NCBI GenBank assembly: GCA_947464585.1
Contig: CANHYS010000178.1
Location: forward strand, 1-5,700
Source: Planctomycetaceae bacterium
GTDB lineage: Bacteria > Planctomycetota > Planctomycetia > Pirellulales > UBA1268
DNA length: 5,700 nucleotides
Direction of reading: 5' to 3'
In this document: positions 1 through 5,700 of the stretch, in pieces
How the letters are laid out: every line of letters begins with the position of its first letter
Position numbering within the stretch: position 1 is the first letter of the stretch
Program-made: the position numbers and the translations under genes
Notes under the pieces: model-generated
The model's input: the letters and a program-made list of their open reading frames with translations, nothing else
The model's database searches: none
What the model was told of the DNA's origin: nothing

Positions 1-11
1 CTTCGCTCACG

Positions 12-3000
12 ATGAAGATCACATCGCTCAAGGTTCTTCGCGGTCCGAACCAGTGGGCTGCGTTTCCCGTTCTTGAAGCCTGGGTCGACCTGGGACAGCT
101 CGAGGATTTTCCGTCCAACACGCTGCCCGGTTTCAACGACCGGATCATGGCCTGGCTGCCGTCGATGATCGAGCATCGTTGCTCGATCGGTGAACGGGGC
201 GGCTTTTTCGAACGGCTGCGGACCGGCACGTGGATGGGCCACGTGCTCGAGCATGTCACGCTGGAACTCCAGACCCTCTCCGGCACGCCCGTGGGCTATG
301 GCCGGGCGCGGGAGGCCAATACCCGCGGCGTCTACAAGGTGGTGATCGAATACAGGGAGGAGGCGTTCGGTATCGAGTGCCTGCACACGGCGCACCGGCT
401 CATCACCGCGGCCATTCAGGACACCCCCTTCGACATCGCTGCCGAGACCAAACGGCTCAAAAAGGTCCTGCTCGACGTGCAGTTGGGGCCGAGCACGCGA
501 TCGATCGTGGAAGCGGCCGCGGCCCGTGGGATTCCGTCCCGGAGGCTCACCGATGGGTCGCTTGTCCGCCTCGGCCAGGGTGCCAAGCAACGGCGGATCA
601 TCGCCGCGGAAACCGACCGCACCGGCGCCGTGGCCGAATCGATCGCTCAGGACAAGGAACTCACCCGCACCTTGCTGTCCGAGGCCGGCATCCCGGTTCC
701 GGAAGGAAGGCCCGTGAGCGATGCTGCTGATGCGTGGAGTGTGGCCGAGGAGATTGGCGCACCGGTGGTTGTGAAGCCGCGTTACGGCAATCAGGGCCGT
801 GGTGTGTCGGTCGATCTGTTCACCCGCGAGGAGGTGGAGAAGGCCTGGCACGTCGCCCGGGAGGAAGAGTCGACCGTCGTGGTGGAGCGGTTCGTGACGG
901 GGGCTGACTACCGCGTGCTCGTGGTTGGTGGCAAGGTCGTGGCGGCCGCGCGGCGTCATCCGCCGACGGTCATCGGCGACGGCCAGTCCACCGTGAAGCA
1001 ACTGGTCGATCGCGTCAATGAAGACCCGCGCCGCTGCTGTGATCACGCCGGGGCGCTCAGCCCGGTGCGGATCGACGAGGTGGCGCTGGCCGTGCTGACA
1101 GAGCAGGGGCTCACTCCGGAGAGCGTCCCCGCCGTCGATCGCACGGTGTTCCTGCGTCAGAACGCCAACCTCAGCACGGGCGGAACGAGCGAAGACGTGA
1201 CTGACATCATCCATCCGGAGGTGGCCGCCCGCGCCGTCGAAGCGGCGCGGATCATCGGCCTCGATATCGCGGGCATCGACATCGTCACGGCCGACATCAC
1301 GCAGTCGCTCGAGTCGCAGCGCGGCGTGGTGATCGAGGTGAATGCCGGTCCGGGACTGCGGATGCACCTGGAACCGACGGTCGGGACCCCACGGAACGTG
1401 GGCGCGGCGATCGTCGACACGCTGTTCGCGCCAAGTGACAACGGACGGATTCCGGTGGCCGCCGTCACCGGCACCAACGGCAAGAGCACGGTGGTGCGGC
1501 TGCTCTCGCATCTGGCGACGGCGGGCGGTGCCACCGTGGGCACGACCTGCACCGAGGGCATCTGGGTGGGCGGTCGGCAGATCGACAGCGGTGACTGCAG
1601 CGGCCCGGCGAGCGCCCGCCGCGTGCTGGCCAATCCGTCCGTCACGACAGCCGTGCTGGAGACGGCCCGCGGGGGCATCCTCCGCGAGGGCTGTGGTTTC
1701 GACACGTGCGACGTGGCCGTCGTCACCAACATCGCCTCTGGCGACCACCTGGGGCTCGGCGAAATCGACACGCCCGAACGCCTGGCCTGGGTGAAGGGGG
1801 CGATCGTCGCCGGCGTGCGGCCCGGCACCGGCTCGGCCGTGCTCAACGCCGCCGATCCGTTGGTGGTCGACATGAAGAAATGGTGCAAGGGCCAGGTCGT
1901 CTACTTCGCGCTCGATCCGGCGAATCCCGTGCTGGTCGAGCATCTCGCGCAGGGCGGGCTGGGGGCGACGGTCCGCGACGGCTGGATCGTGCTCTGTGAC
2001 GGTCCGCGTGAGACGCGGCTGGCAAACCTCGACCGCGTGCCGCTGGTGCACCGCGGGCTCGTGGCCTTCCAGGTGGAAAACGCACTGGCAGCCGCCGCGG
2101 CGGCATGGCGGCTCGGCGTGCCGCTGGAACTGGTGCGACTCGGGCTGGAGAGCTTTTCGTCGGGCTCGGGCGGGTCGCCGGGCCGCTTCAACCTGCTCGA
2201 CCTCGAGGGGGCGTCGATCGTCGTGGACTATGGCCACAACGTCCCGTCTCTCGAACAGATTTGCGCCACGATCCGCACCCTGCCCCATGTCCGGCGGACG
2301 GCCGTCTACTCTGCGGCAGGCGACCGACGCGACGAGGACCTGTTCCAGCAGGGCAAACTGCTCGCCGCCACGTTCGATCGCGTCGTGATCTACGAAGACG
2401 CCTACATCCGTGGCCGCCAGCCAGGCGAGATCACGGCGATCCTATCCAGGGGCATCGAGGCTGGCATGCGGGCGGATCGCCCCACGACCATCCAGGCCGG
2501 AGGCACCTGGTGCGAGGCTGCGGCGCTGGTGCTCGACGCGGCGCAGATGGGCGATCTCGTGCTGCTTCAGCCCGACACAGTGGATCAGACAGTGGCGTGG
2601 CTGGCGGAACGCTACGGCAGCCGGGTGCGTGAGACGCTGTTCGATCAGATGGCAGGGCTCATCGTGGGGGACGCCGACGAACGCGTGCCGGCACCGAGCG
2701 AGCCGGTGGAAGTGCGGAACGGCCGCCTCGGCCGGTCGGTCGTGGCGGTCCGCGGCATCGCCGCGGGTGAGACGGTGCTCAAGGCCTGGGGCCAGCAGGC
2801 ACCGAGGCGGTCGCGTCACTCGATGCAGGTGGATGTCGACACCCACATCCTGCCCGATGGCGTGATGGTGCTCGTGAACCATAGCTGTGAGCCCAACTGT
2901 GGCGTGCAGATCCGGCCGGCCAGCCGGGAGATCGAGGTGCGTGCGCTGCGGCCGATCACGGCCGGCGAGGAAATCACCTTCGACTACAACACGTTCGAGT

Positions 3001-3170
3001 ACGAACTCGATCATGGCGGCAGCCAATGCATCTGCGGGGCGGCGACATGCCGCGGTCGGGTGCCCGGCTTCAAGCACGTGGCCGCGGAGGTGCGGGCACG
3101 CTACGGCGAATACATCGCCGAGTATCTGCGGACCATCGAGAATAACGCGACGGTGCCCGCGGGGGCGTGA
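12..3170 (+). CDS. cphA: Cyanophycin synthetase-like ligase with C-terminal SET domain fusion
   Basis: Predicted cytoplasmic enzyme of 1052 residues; usual cyanophycin synthetases have about 870-900. The family extends an Asp backbone and adds Arg to Asp side chains using ATP. Residues 1-160 form the N-terminal domain, opening with the family-like MKITSLKVLRGPNQW, which supports the ATG at 12; the 11 bases before it show no Shine-Dalgarno. H77-x-x-E80-H81 lies in this domain. The ATP-grasp region is about 210-480: KPRYGNQGRGV from K255, GADYRVLVVGGKVVAAA, VIGDGQST, NLSTGGT and metal-binding E442/N444 in EVNAGPG. The Mur-like half has P-loop GTNGKST (487-493), ETARGGILREG from E550, GDHLGLG with H579, RFN (725-727), DYGHN (739-743), GDRRDED (770-776) and RGR (800-802). 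A linker leads to a SET domain from about 898, with NHSCEPNC (956-963), GEEITFDYN ending at N993 and a post-SET CxCGxxxCRG (1006-1015). The synthetase class is well supported. The product polymer and the SET substrate are unknown, and the symbol applies to the ligase part only. Confidence 0.93.
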   Translation: MKITSLKVLRGPNQWAAFPVLEAWVDLGQLEDFPSNTLPGFNDRIMAWLPSMIEHRCSIGERGGFFERLRTGTWMGHVLEHVTLELQTLSGTPVGYGRAREANTRGVYKVVIEYREEAFGIECLHTAHRLITAAIQDTPFDIAAETKRLKKVLLDVQLGPSTRSIVEAAAARGIPSRRLTDGSLVRLGQGAKQRRIIAAETDRTGAVAESIAQDKELTRTLLSEAGIPVPEGRPVSDAADAWSVAEEIGAPVVVKPRYGNQGRGVSVDLFTREEVEKAWHVAREEESTVVVERFVTGADYRVLVVGGKVVAAARRHPPTVIGDGQSTVKQLVDRVNEDPRRCCDHAGALSPVRIDEVALAVLTEQGLTPESVPAVDRTVFLRQNANLSTGGTSEDVTDIIHPEVAARAVEAARIIGLDIAGIDIVTADITQSLESQRGVVIEVNAGPGLRMHLEPTVGTPRNVGAAIVDTLFAPSDNGRIPVAAVTGTNGKSTVVRLLSHLATAGGATVGTTCTEGIWVGGRQIDSGDCSGPASARRVLANPSVTTAVLETARGGILREGCGFDTCDVAVVTNIASGDHLGLGEIDTPERLAWVKGAIVAGVRPGTGSAVLNAADPLVVDMKKWCKGQVVYFALDPANPVLVEHLAQGGLGATVRDGWIVLCDGPRETRLANLDRVPLVHRGLVAFQVENALAAAAAAWRLGVPLELVRLGLESFSSGSGGSPGRFNLLDLEGASIVVDYGHNVPSLEQICATIRTLPHVRRTAVYSAAGDRRDEDLFQQGKLLAATFDRVVIYEDAYIRGRQPGEITAILSRGIEAGMRADRPTTIQAGGTWCEAAALVLDAAQMGDLVLLQPDTVDQTVAWLAERYGSRVRETLFDQMAGLIVGDADERVPAPSEPVEVRNGRLGRSVVAVRGIAAGETVLKAWGQQAPRRSRHSMQVDVDTHILPDGVMVLVNHSCEPNCGVQIRPASREIEVRALRPITAGEEITFDYNTFEYELDHGGSQCICGAATCRGRVPGFKHVAAEVRARYGEYIAEYLRTIENNATVPAGA
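2703..3170 (+). other. SET plus post-SET methyltransferase domain within the cphA-like gene
   Basis: This marks the C-terminal domain (residues 898-1052) of the preceding gene. SET domains transfer a methyl group from S-adenosylmethionine, usually to protein lysines. Visible motifs are an N-terminal strand with GRSVVAVRGIAAGE (907-920), the core NHSCEPNC (956-963), and GEEITFDY, whose Y992 sits where the catalytic tyrosine is expected. A post-SET cysteine cluster follows (C1006, C1008, C1013), then GRVPGFKH. In other SET proteins the Cys of NHSC and the post-SET cysteines can hold zinc. The first glycine motif, usually GxG, reads G907-R908-S909. The reading frame is continuous from the ligase through a linker (about 880-897) with no stop or start signal between them, so this is a genuine fusion in this sequence. 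The substrate cannot be read from the sequence. Confidence 0.88.
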
Positions 3171-3285
3171 ACGAGGGAGTGCGGAGATCCCGTCGCTCAC
3201 GCTCAGGGCTTGTATTCGGACCGACGGACGGCGTGATTCCCATAAAAGCCCTCGGCGGCAGCCGGGGGATATGCCACCGGGCCGT
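3171..3285. other. Spacer between convergent genes
   Basis: These 115 bases separate the stop of the cphA-like gene from the stop of the mlaD-like gene. They hold a CGCTCA-CGCTCA tandem (3194-3205) and the weak minus-strand hairpin described separately. No T-run hairpin for the plus-strand gene and no coding frame with family features were seen. Confidence 0.7.
3244..3268 (-). terminator. Possible intrinsic terminator of the mla operon
   Basis: On the minus strand, 18 bases past the mlaD-like stop codon, CGGC and GCCG pair around a four-base TGCC loop. The stem extends by three C-G pairs across one A-C mismatch and is followed by C and then TTTT. On the plus strand the mismatch becomes a G-U wobble, giving an 8-bp stem, but no T-run follows, so the minus-strand reading is preferred. 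Position and shape fit a terminator. The mismatch and the short T-run make it weak. Confidence 0.35.
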
Positions 3286-4353
3286 CTACTTCAGCCCGGG
3301 TCGGCGGTCGATCGCGCCGCGGACGCCCAGCTGTTCGGGGTGGCGGGCGATCTTGTCGGTGAAGACCCGGACGTCGTCGACGATTGGCCGCAACTCCTTG
3401 GTGAGCTTGTTGACGGTGGCTGCTGCCTGGGCCAAATCGTTGTAGACCTGCGGGTCGCGGACGAGCTTGCCGAGGGTGCCCTGCGACTCGTTCAACGCCT
3501 TGGTGAACATCGCCGCCTGCTGAAGCGTCGTGTCGAGTCGGCCGATCGTGACGTCGATCTGAGCCACCATCGCGGCGCCGCGTTCGCCGAGTGGCCTGGT
3601 CAGTCCCTCCAGATTGCGGAGATTGCGGTCGGCTGTGTCGACCGTCGTGCCGATGCCCTGCACGGTCTTGCGGAGGTCGGCCACCACCTCCGGAAGCGCT
3701 GAGAGTGTGTCCTTGATGTCCTCGCGGGCCGCCGGATCGCCCATCACATCGTCGATGTTTTTCATGGCGGTGTTGAAGGAGTCGAGAGCGGCTTCCGTCT
3801 TCCGCATCATCTTTTCGAAGCGGTCGTCTCCGCCCATGAACATCCGGTCCATGTTGGTCGAGAGCTTCTGCACCGATTCGCTGGCCTGGGCGAGCGCATC
3901 GAGCGCGGTGCCGAACTTCGGTTCGAGTGTCGTGAACATCTCCATGGGATCTCGGGAGACGGCGCCCACGAGCACCTCGTTTTTCTCCAGCCGCTGCCGT
4001 GGCGGAGTGATGTGCCCCGGCACCAGTTGGATTTCGGAGTCGCCGAGGATCGTGCTGGAGATTCGGGGCACTTCGTCCCTGTAGATCGGCACGTAGGAGT
4101 CGACTTCGGCGACCACGCTCACGCCGCCGCGTTCGTCGAGCATCACGCTTGTCACGCGGCCGACCAGGATGCCGTTTTTGCGGACAGGCGTGCCCCCGGC
4201 CACGCCGCGGGCGTCTGCGAAGCTCATCTTGAGCGGATACGTGGCCTGCACCAGCGAGGGCAGGTCGCCAAAGAGCACGATCAGGATGCCGGCGATGATG
4301 GCCGTGGCCAGCACCATCACGCCGACGCGAAACTGCATCACGCGGTCGTTCAT
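3286..4353 (-). CDS. mlaD: MlaD-like MCE-domain lipid transport protein
   Basis: Protein of 355 residues and the membrane-anchored substrate-binding part of an MCE/Mla-type lipid ABC transporter, expected to sit in the inner membrane and project into the periplasm. One hydrophobic anchor spans about residues 8-29. The MCE domain covers about 38-114, with the typical core around ARGVAGGTPVRKNGILVGRV and later TILGDSEIQLVPG. The remaining 240 residues are mostly helix-forming, with heptad-like hydrophobic spacing (about 135-335), and include the family-like GTLGKLVRDPQVYNDL (292-307) and ARHPEQLGVRGA (336-347). E. coli MlaD is only about 183 residues, so this resembles the longer MCE proteins whose C-terminal helices can extend the transport channel. 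The start codon overlaps the mlaF stop as ATGA and has a strong Shine-Dalgarno upstream, so translational coupling is likely. The family call is firm. The lipid carried and the direction of transport are not visible. Confidence 0.93.
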   Translation of the reverse strand: MNDRVMQFRVGVMVLATAIIAGILIVLFGDLPSLVQATYPLKMSFADARGVAGGTPVRKNGILVGRVTSVMLDERGGVSVVAEVDSYVPIYRDEVPRISSTILGDSEIQLVPGHITPPRQRLEKNEVLVGAVSRDPMEMFTTLEPKFGTALDALAQASESVQKLSTNMDRMFMGGDDRFEKMMRKTEAALDSFNTAMKNIDDVMGDPAAREDIKDTLSALPEVVADLRKTVQGIGTTVDTADRNLRNLEGLTRPLGERGAAMVAQIDVTIGRLDTTLQQAAMFTKALNESQGTLGKLVRDPQVYNDLAQAAATVNKLTKELRPIVDDVRVFTDKIARHPEQLGVRGAIDRRPGLK

Positions 4354-5207
4354 GGATGCTCCTCCAGGGTCTGCTCATCCTGTAGTTCTGTCAGTCGGTT
4401 GCCCGCCCGCCCCTCGACGAACTGGCGGATGCGGGGGTCGCGGGAACGGTCGAGGTCGGCCGGTGTGCCCGAGAAGACGATCTGCGATTCGTCCCGCCCG
4501 AGGCGAAACAGCGGATAGAGCATGATGATCCGGTCGGCCACCTTGCGGGCCGTGTTCATGTCGTGTGTCACCACCACGCTCGTCACGCGGGGCCGTTCCT
4601 TCACGCGCAGGATCAATTCGTTGATGACATCGGTCATGATCGGGTCGAGGCCGGTCGTGGGCTCGTCGTAAAGGATCAGGAGCGGGTCGAGCGCGATGGC
4701 CCGGGCGAGGCCGGCGCGTTTGCGCATGCCGCCGGAGATCTCCACCGGCTTCTTGTCGAGCACCGTTCTCGGCAGGCCGACCTCGTCGATGAGCGAGGCC
4801 ACGATGTCACGGGCATCAGCCGCCGAGATGCGGGTGTGCTCGCGGAGTGGGAAGGCGATGTTGTCGGCGATCGTCATGCTGTCGAAGAGGGCGGCACCCT
4901 GAAAGACGAATCCATACTTGGTGCGGAGGTGGGCCAGGTCCCGTTCCCGCATGCTGGAGAGCGGCTGTCCCTCGAACCGCACCTCCCCAAGGGAGGGTCG
5001 CACGAGGCCGATCATGGTCTTGAGGAGCACCGTCTTGCCGCAGCCGCTCTCGCCGAGCACCACGAGCGTCTGGCCGGCGGGGATGTCGAGGGAGATGTCA
5101 CGCAGCACCGTTTGCTGCCCAAACTGCACGGAGAGCCCGTCGACCTGGAGCACGGGTGGCTCGGCCTGATCGCGTCGTGCTGTCGGCTGTGGGGCGGTGG
5201 CGGGCAT
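4350..5207 (-). CDS. mlaF: MlaF-like ABC transporter ATP-binding protein
   Basis: Cytoplasmic ATPase of 285 residues that powers the MCE/Mla-type lipid transporter. All ABC motifs are visible: Walker A GESGCGKT (52-59), Q-loop Q103 in GFVFQGAALFDS, signature ISGGMRKR (157-164), Walker B LLILYDEP with D181 and E182, D-loop GLD (186-188) and switch H215 in VVVTHDM. ISGGM(R/A)KR and the FQ-GALFDSMT-type Q-loop are typical of MlaF/Ttg2A/MKL ATPases. The conserved domain starts near residue 20; the first 18 residues (rich in Pro, Ala, Gln and Arg) are an unconserved-looking extension. The ATG at 5207 is 25 bases after the mlaE stop and has no clear Shine-Dalgarno, so the start is less certain than the function; a GTG at codon 19 is an alternative. 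The gene is sandwiched between the permease and MCE genes in one operon. Confidence 0.94.
   Translation of the reverse strand: MPATAPQPTARRDQAEPPVLQVDGLSVQFGQQTVLRDISLDIPAGQTLVVLGESGCGKTVLLKTMIGLVRPSLGEVRFEGQPLSSMRERDLAHLRTKYGFVFQGAALFDSMTIADNIAFPLREHTRISAADARDIVASLIDEVGLPRTVLDKKPVEISGGMRKRAGLARAIALDPLLILYDEPTTGLDPIMTDVINELILRVKERPRVTSVVVTHDMNTARKVADRIIMLYPLFRLGRDESQIVFSGTPADLDRSRDPRIRQFVEGRAGNRLTELQDEQTLEEHP
4360..4365 (-). promoter_or_regulatory. Ribosome binding site of mlaD
   Basis: GGAGGA on the minus strand ends six bases before the ATG at 4353. It lies inside the last codons of the mlaF-like gene, supports this mlaD start, and fits coupled translation of the two subunits. Confidence 0.75.
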
Positions 5208-5232
5208 GGTGGTGGCGGCTGGCGATGCTGGC

Positions 5233-5700
5233 TCAGAGGAGCCGGCGCGGGCCCTCCGGGCGGAAGAAGTCGTGCACGTTGTTGAGCCAGATCCCGAGGA
5301 ACAGATCGAGCAGGAGGATCAGCACGAACGAATGGACGAAGGCGTTGGTTGCGGACCTGCCCACTCCCTCGGCGCCGTGGCCGCAGTGGAAGCCGTGATG
5401 ACAGCTCACCAGCGCGATGGCGGCACCGAAGAAGAAGCTCTTGAAGATGCCCATCAGGAAGTCGAAGACGTCGACGTAGGCCCGGGAGTTTTCCCAGTAG
5501 TGGTGGTAGTCGATGCCAAGCAGCAGGTGCGAGTAGAGATAACCGCCGAGCACCCCCATGAAGTCGGCCATGATGGTCAACGCGGGGATGAGAATGAGGC
5601 AGCCGAGGAACCGCGGCACCACGAGGTAGTAGATGGGATTGGCGCCCATGCACTCCAGCGCGTCGATCTGTTCCGTGACCCGCATGGTGCCAAGCTCGGC
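5233..5700 (-). CDS. mlaE: MlaE-like lipid ABC transporter permease, 5' end outside window
   Basis: C-terminal 155 residues of the inner-membrane permease. The frame stays open to the window edge, where it reads AELGT directly before [14 protein letters not shown]. Together these form the diagnostic MlaE/TrnI-type signature, so the methionine at 5685 is internal and not the start. Full-length relatives have about 260 residues, so roughly 100 are missing. Hydrophobic segments lie at about 5628-5530 (VVPRFLGC through the LGGYLYS region), 5463-5400 ([20 protein letters not shown]) and 5340-5285 ([20 protein letters not shown]). The conserved GAEGVGR loop is at about 5376-5356. Just before it is an unusual His/Cys cluster, CHHGFHCGH. 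The permease dimer carries lipid between the MlaF ATPases and the MCE ring. The gene is first among the visible genes of the operon, and any promoter lies outside the window. Confidence 0.92.
   Translation of the reverse strand, partial: AELGTMRVTEQIDALECMGANPIYYLVVPRFLGCLILIPALTIMADFMGVLGGYLYSHLLLGIDYHHYWENSRAYVDVFDFLMGIFKSFFFGAAIALVSCHHGFHCGHGAEGVGRSATNAFVHSFVLILLLDLFLGIWLNNVHDFFRPEGPRRLL

Noticed and set aside
1157..1888. 243-residue minus-strand frame antisense to the ligase
   Set aside because: Its composition is dominated by Ser, Pro, Thr and Ala as expected from reversed GC-rich codons, and it lies fully inside the conserved Mur-ligase half.
12..3170. Possible functional link between the cphA-like gene and the mla genes
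   Set aside because: The genes converge and so cannot share an operon, and both ligase and lipid transporter have independent known roles.
2442..3200. 252-residue minus-strand frame antisense to the SET region
   Set aside because: It shows no recognisable motif, and the opposite strand encodes conserved SET motifs across the same stretch.
2887..3702. 271-residue plus-strand frame crossing the convergent spacer
   Set aside because: It spans the ends of two well-supported genes in the wrong frame or strand and has no domain-like sequence.
3203..4378. 391-residue open frame on the minus strand, overlapping the mlaD-like gene in another frame
   Set aside because: Its translation is low-complexity, rich in Arg, Gly and Pro, with no family motif. 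The overlapping frame has clear MCE features, so this is a high-GC shadow.
4563..5285. 240-residue plus-strand frame opposite the mlaF-like gene
   Set aside because: It is rich in His, Gly and Glu and mirrors ABC ATPase codons. No family motif or start signal was seen.
1..5700. CRISPR arrays, tRNA or rRNA genes, insertion sequences, attachment sites
   Set aside because: No repeated spacer pattern, cloverleaf-like stretch, transposase or long inverted repeat was seen; nearly the whole window is explained by four genes.

Overview
The window is GC-rich, densely coding DNA from a diderm (outer-membrane-bearing) bacterium. The envelope lipid-transport genes show the diderm character. High GC, a stand-alone MlaE-MlaF-MlaD type cluster with a long MlaD, and a SET domain in a bacterial enzyme would fit a planctomycete or a related environmental lineage, but that is inference and the sequence does not prove it.

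Layout: positions 12-3170 (+) hold one complete large gene. It encodes a cyanophycin synthetase-like enzyme (N-terminal domain, ATP-grasp ligase, Mur-ligase-like half) with an extra C-terminal SET plus post-SET module of about 155 residues. A 115-base spacer (3171-3285) separates it from a convergent minus-strand operon that reads, in transcription order, mlaE-like permease (5700-5233, 5' end outside the window), mlaF-like ATPase (5207-4350) and mlaD-like MCE protein (4353-3286). mlaF and mlaD overlap by the four bases ATGA, and a clear Shine-Dalgarno sequence for mlaD lies inside the end of mlaF. A weak hairpin followed by four T's on the minus strand lies just past mlaD and may end that operon.

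How they work together: the three minus-strand genes make one ABC machine (permease, ATPase, membrane-anchored MCE subunit) that moves lipids between inner and outer membrane. The plus-strand gene is a separate unit. Its first about 880 residues look like an ATP-dependent polymerase of the multi-L-arginyl-poly-L-aspartate (cyanophycin) type, with all nucleotide-binding motifs present. The attached SET domain is the most unusual thing here: it suggests that a polymer-forming peptide ligase and a protein-lysine-type methyltransferase act in one polypeptide. No cyanophycinase, MlaC, MlaB, RNA gene, mobile element or CRISPR array is visible.
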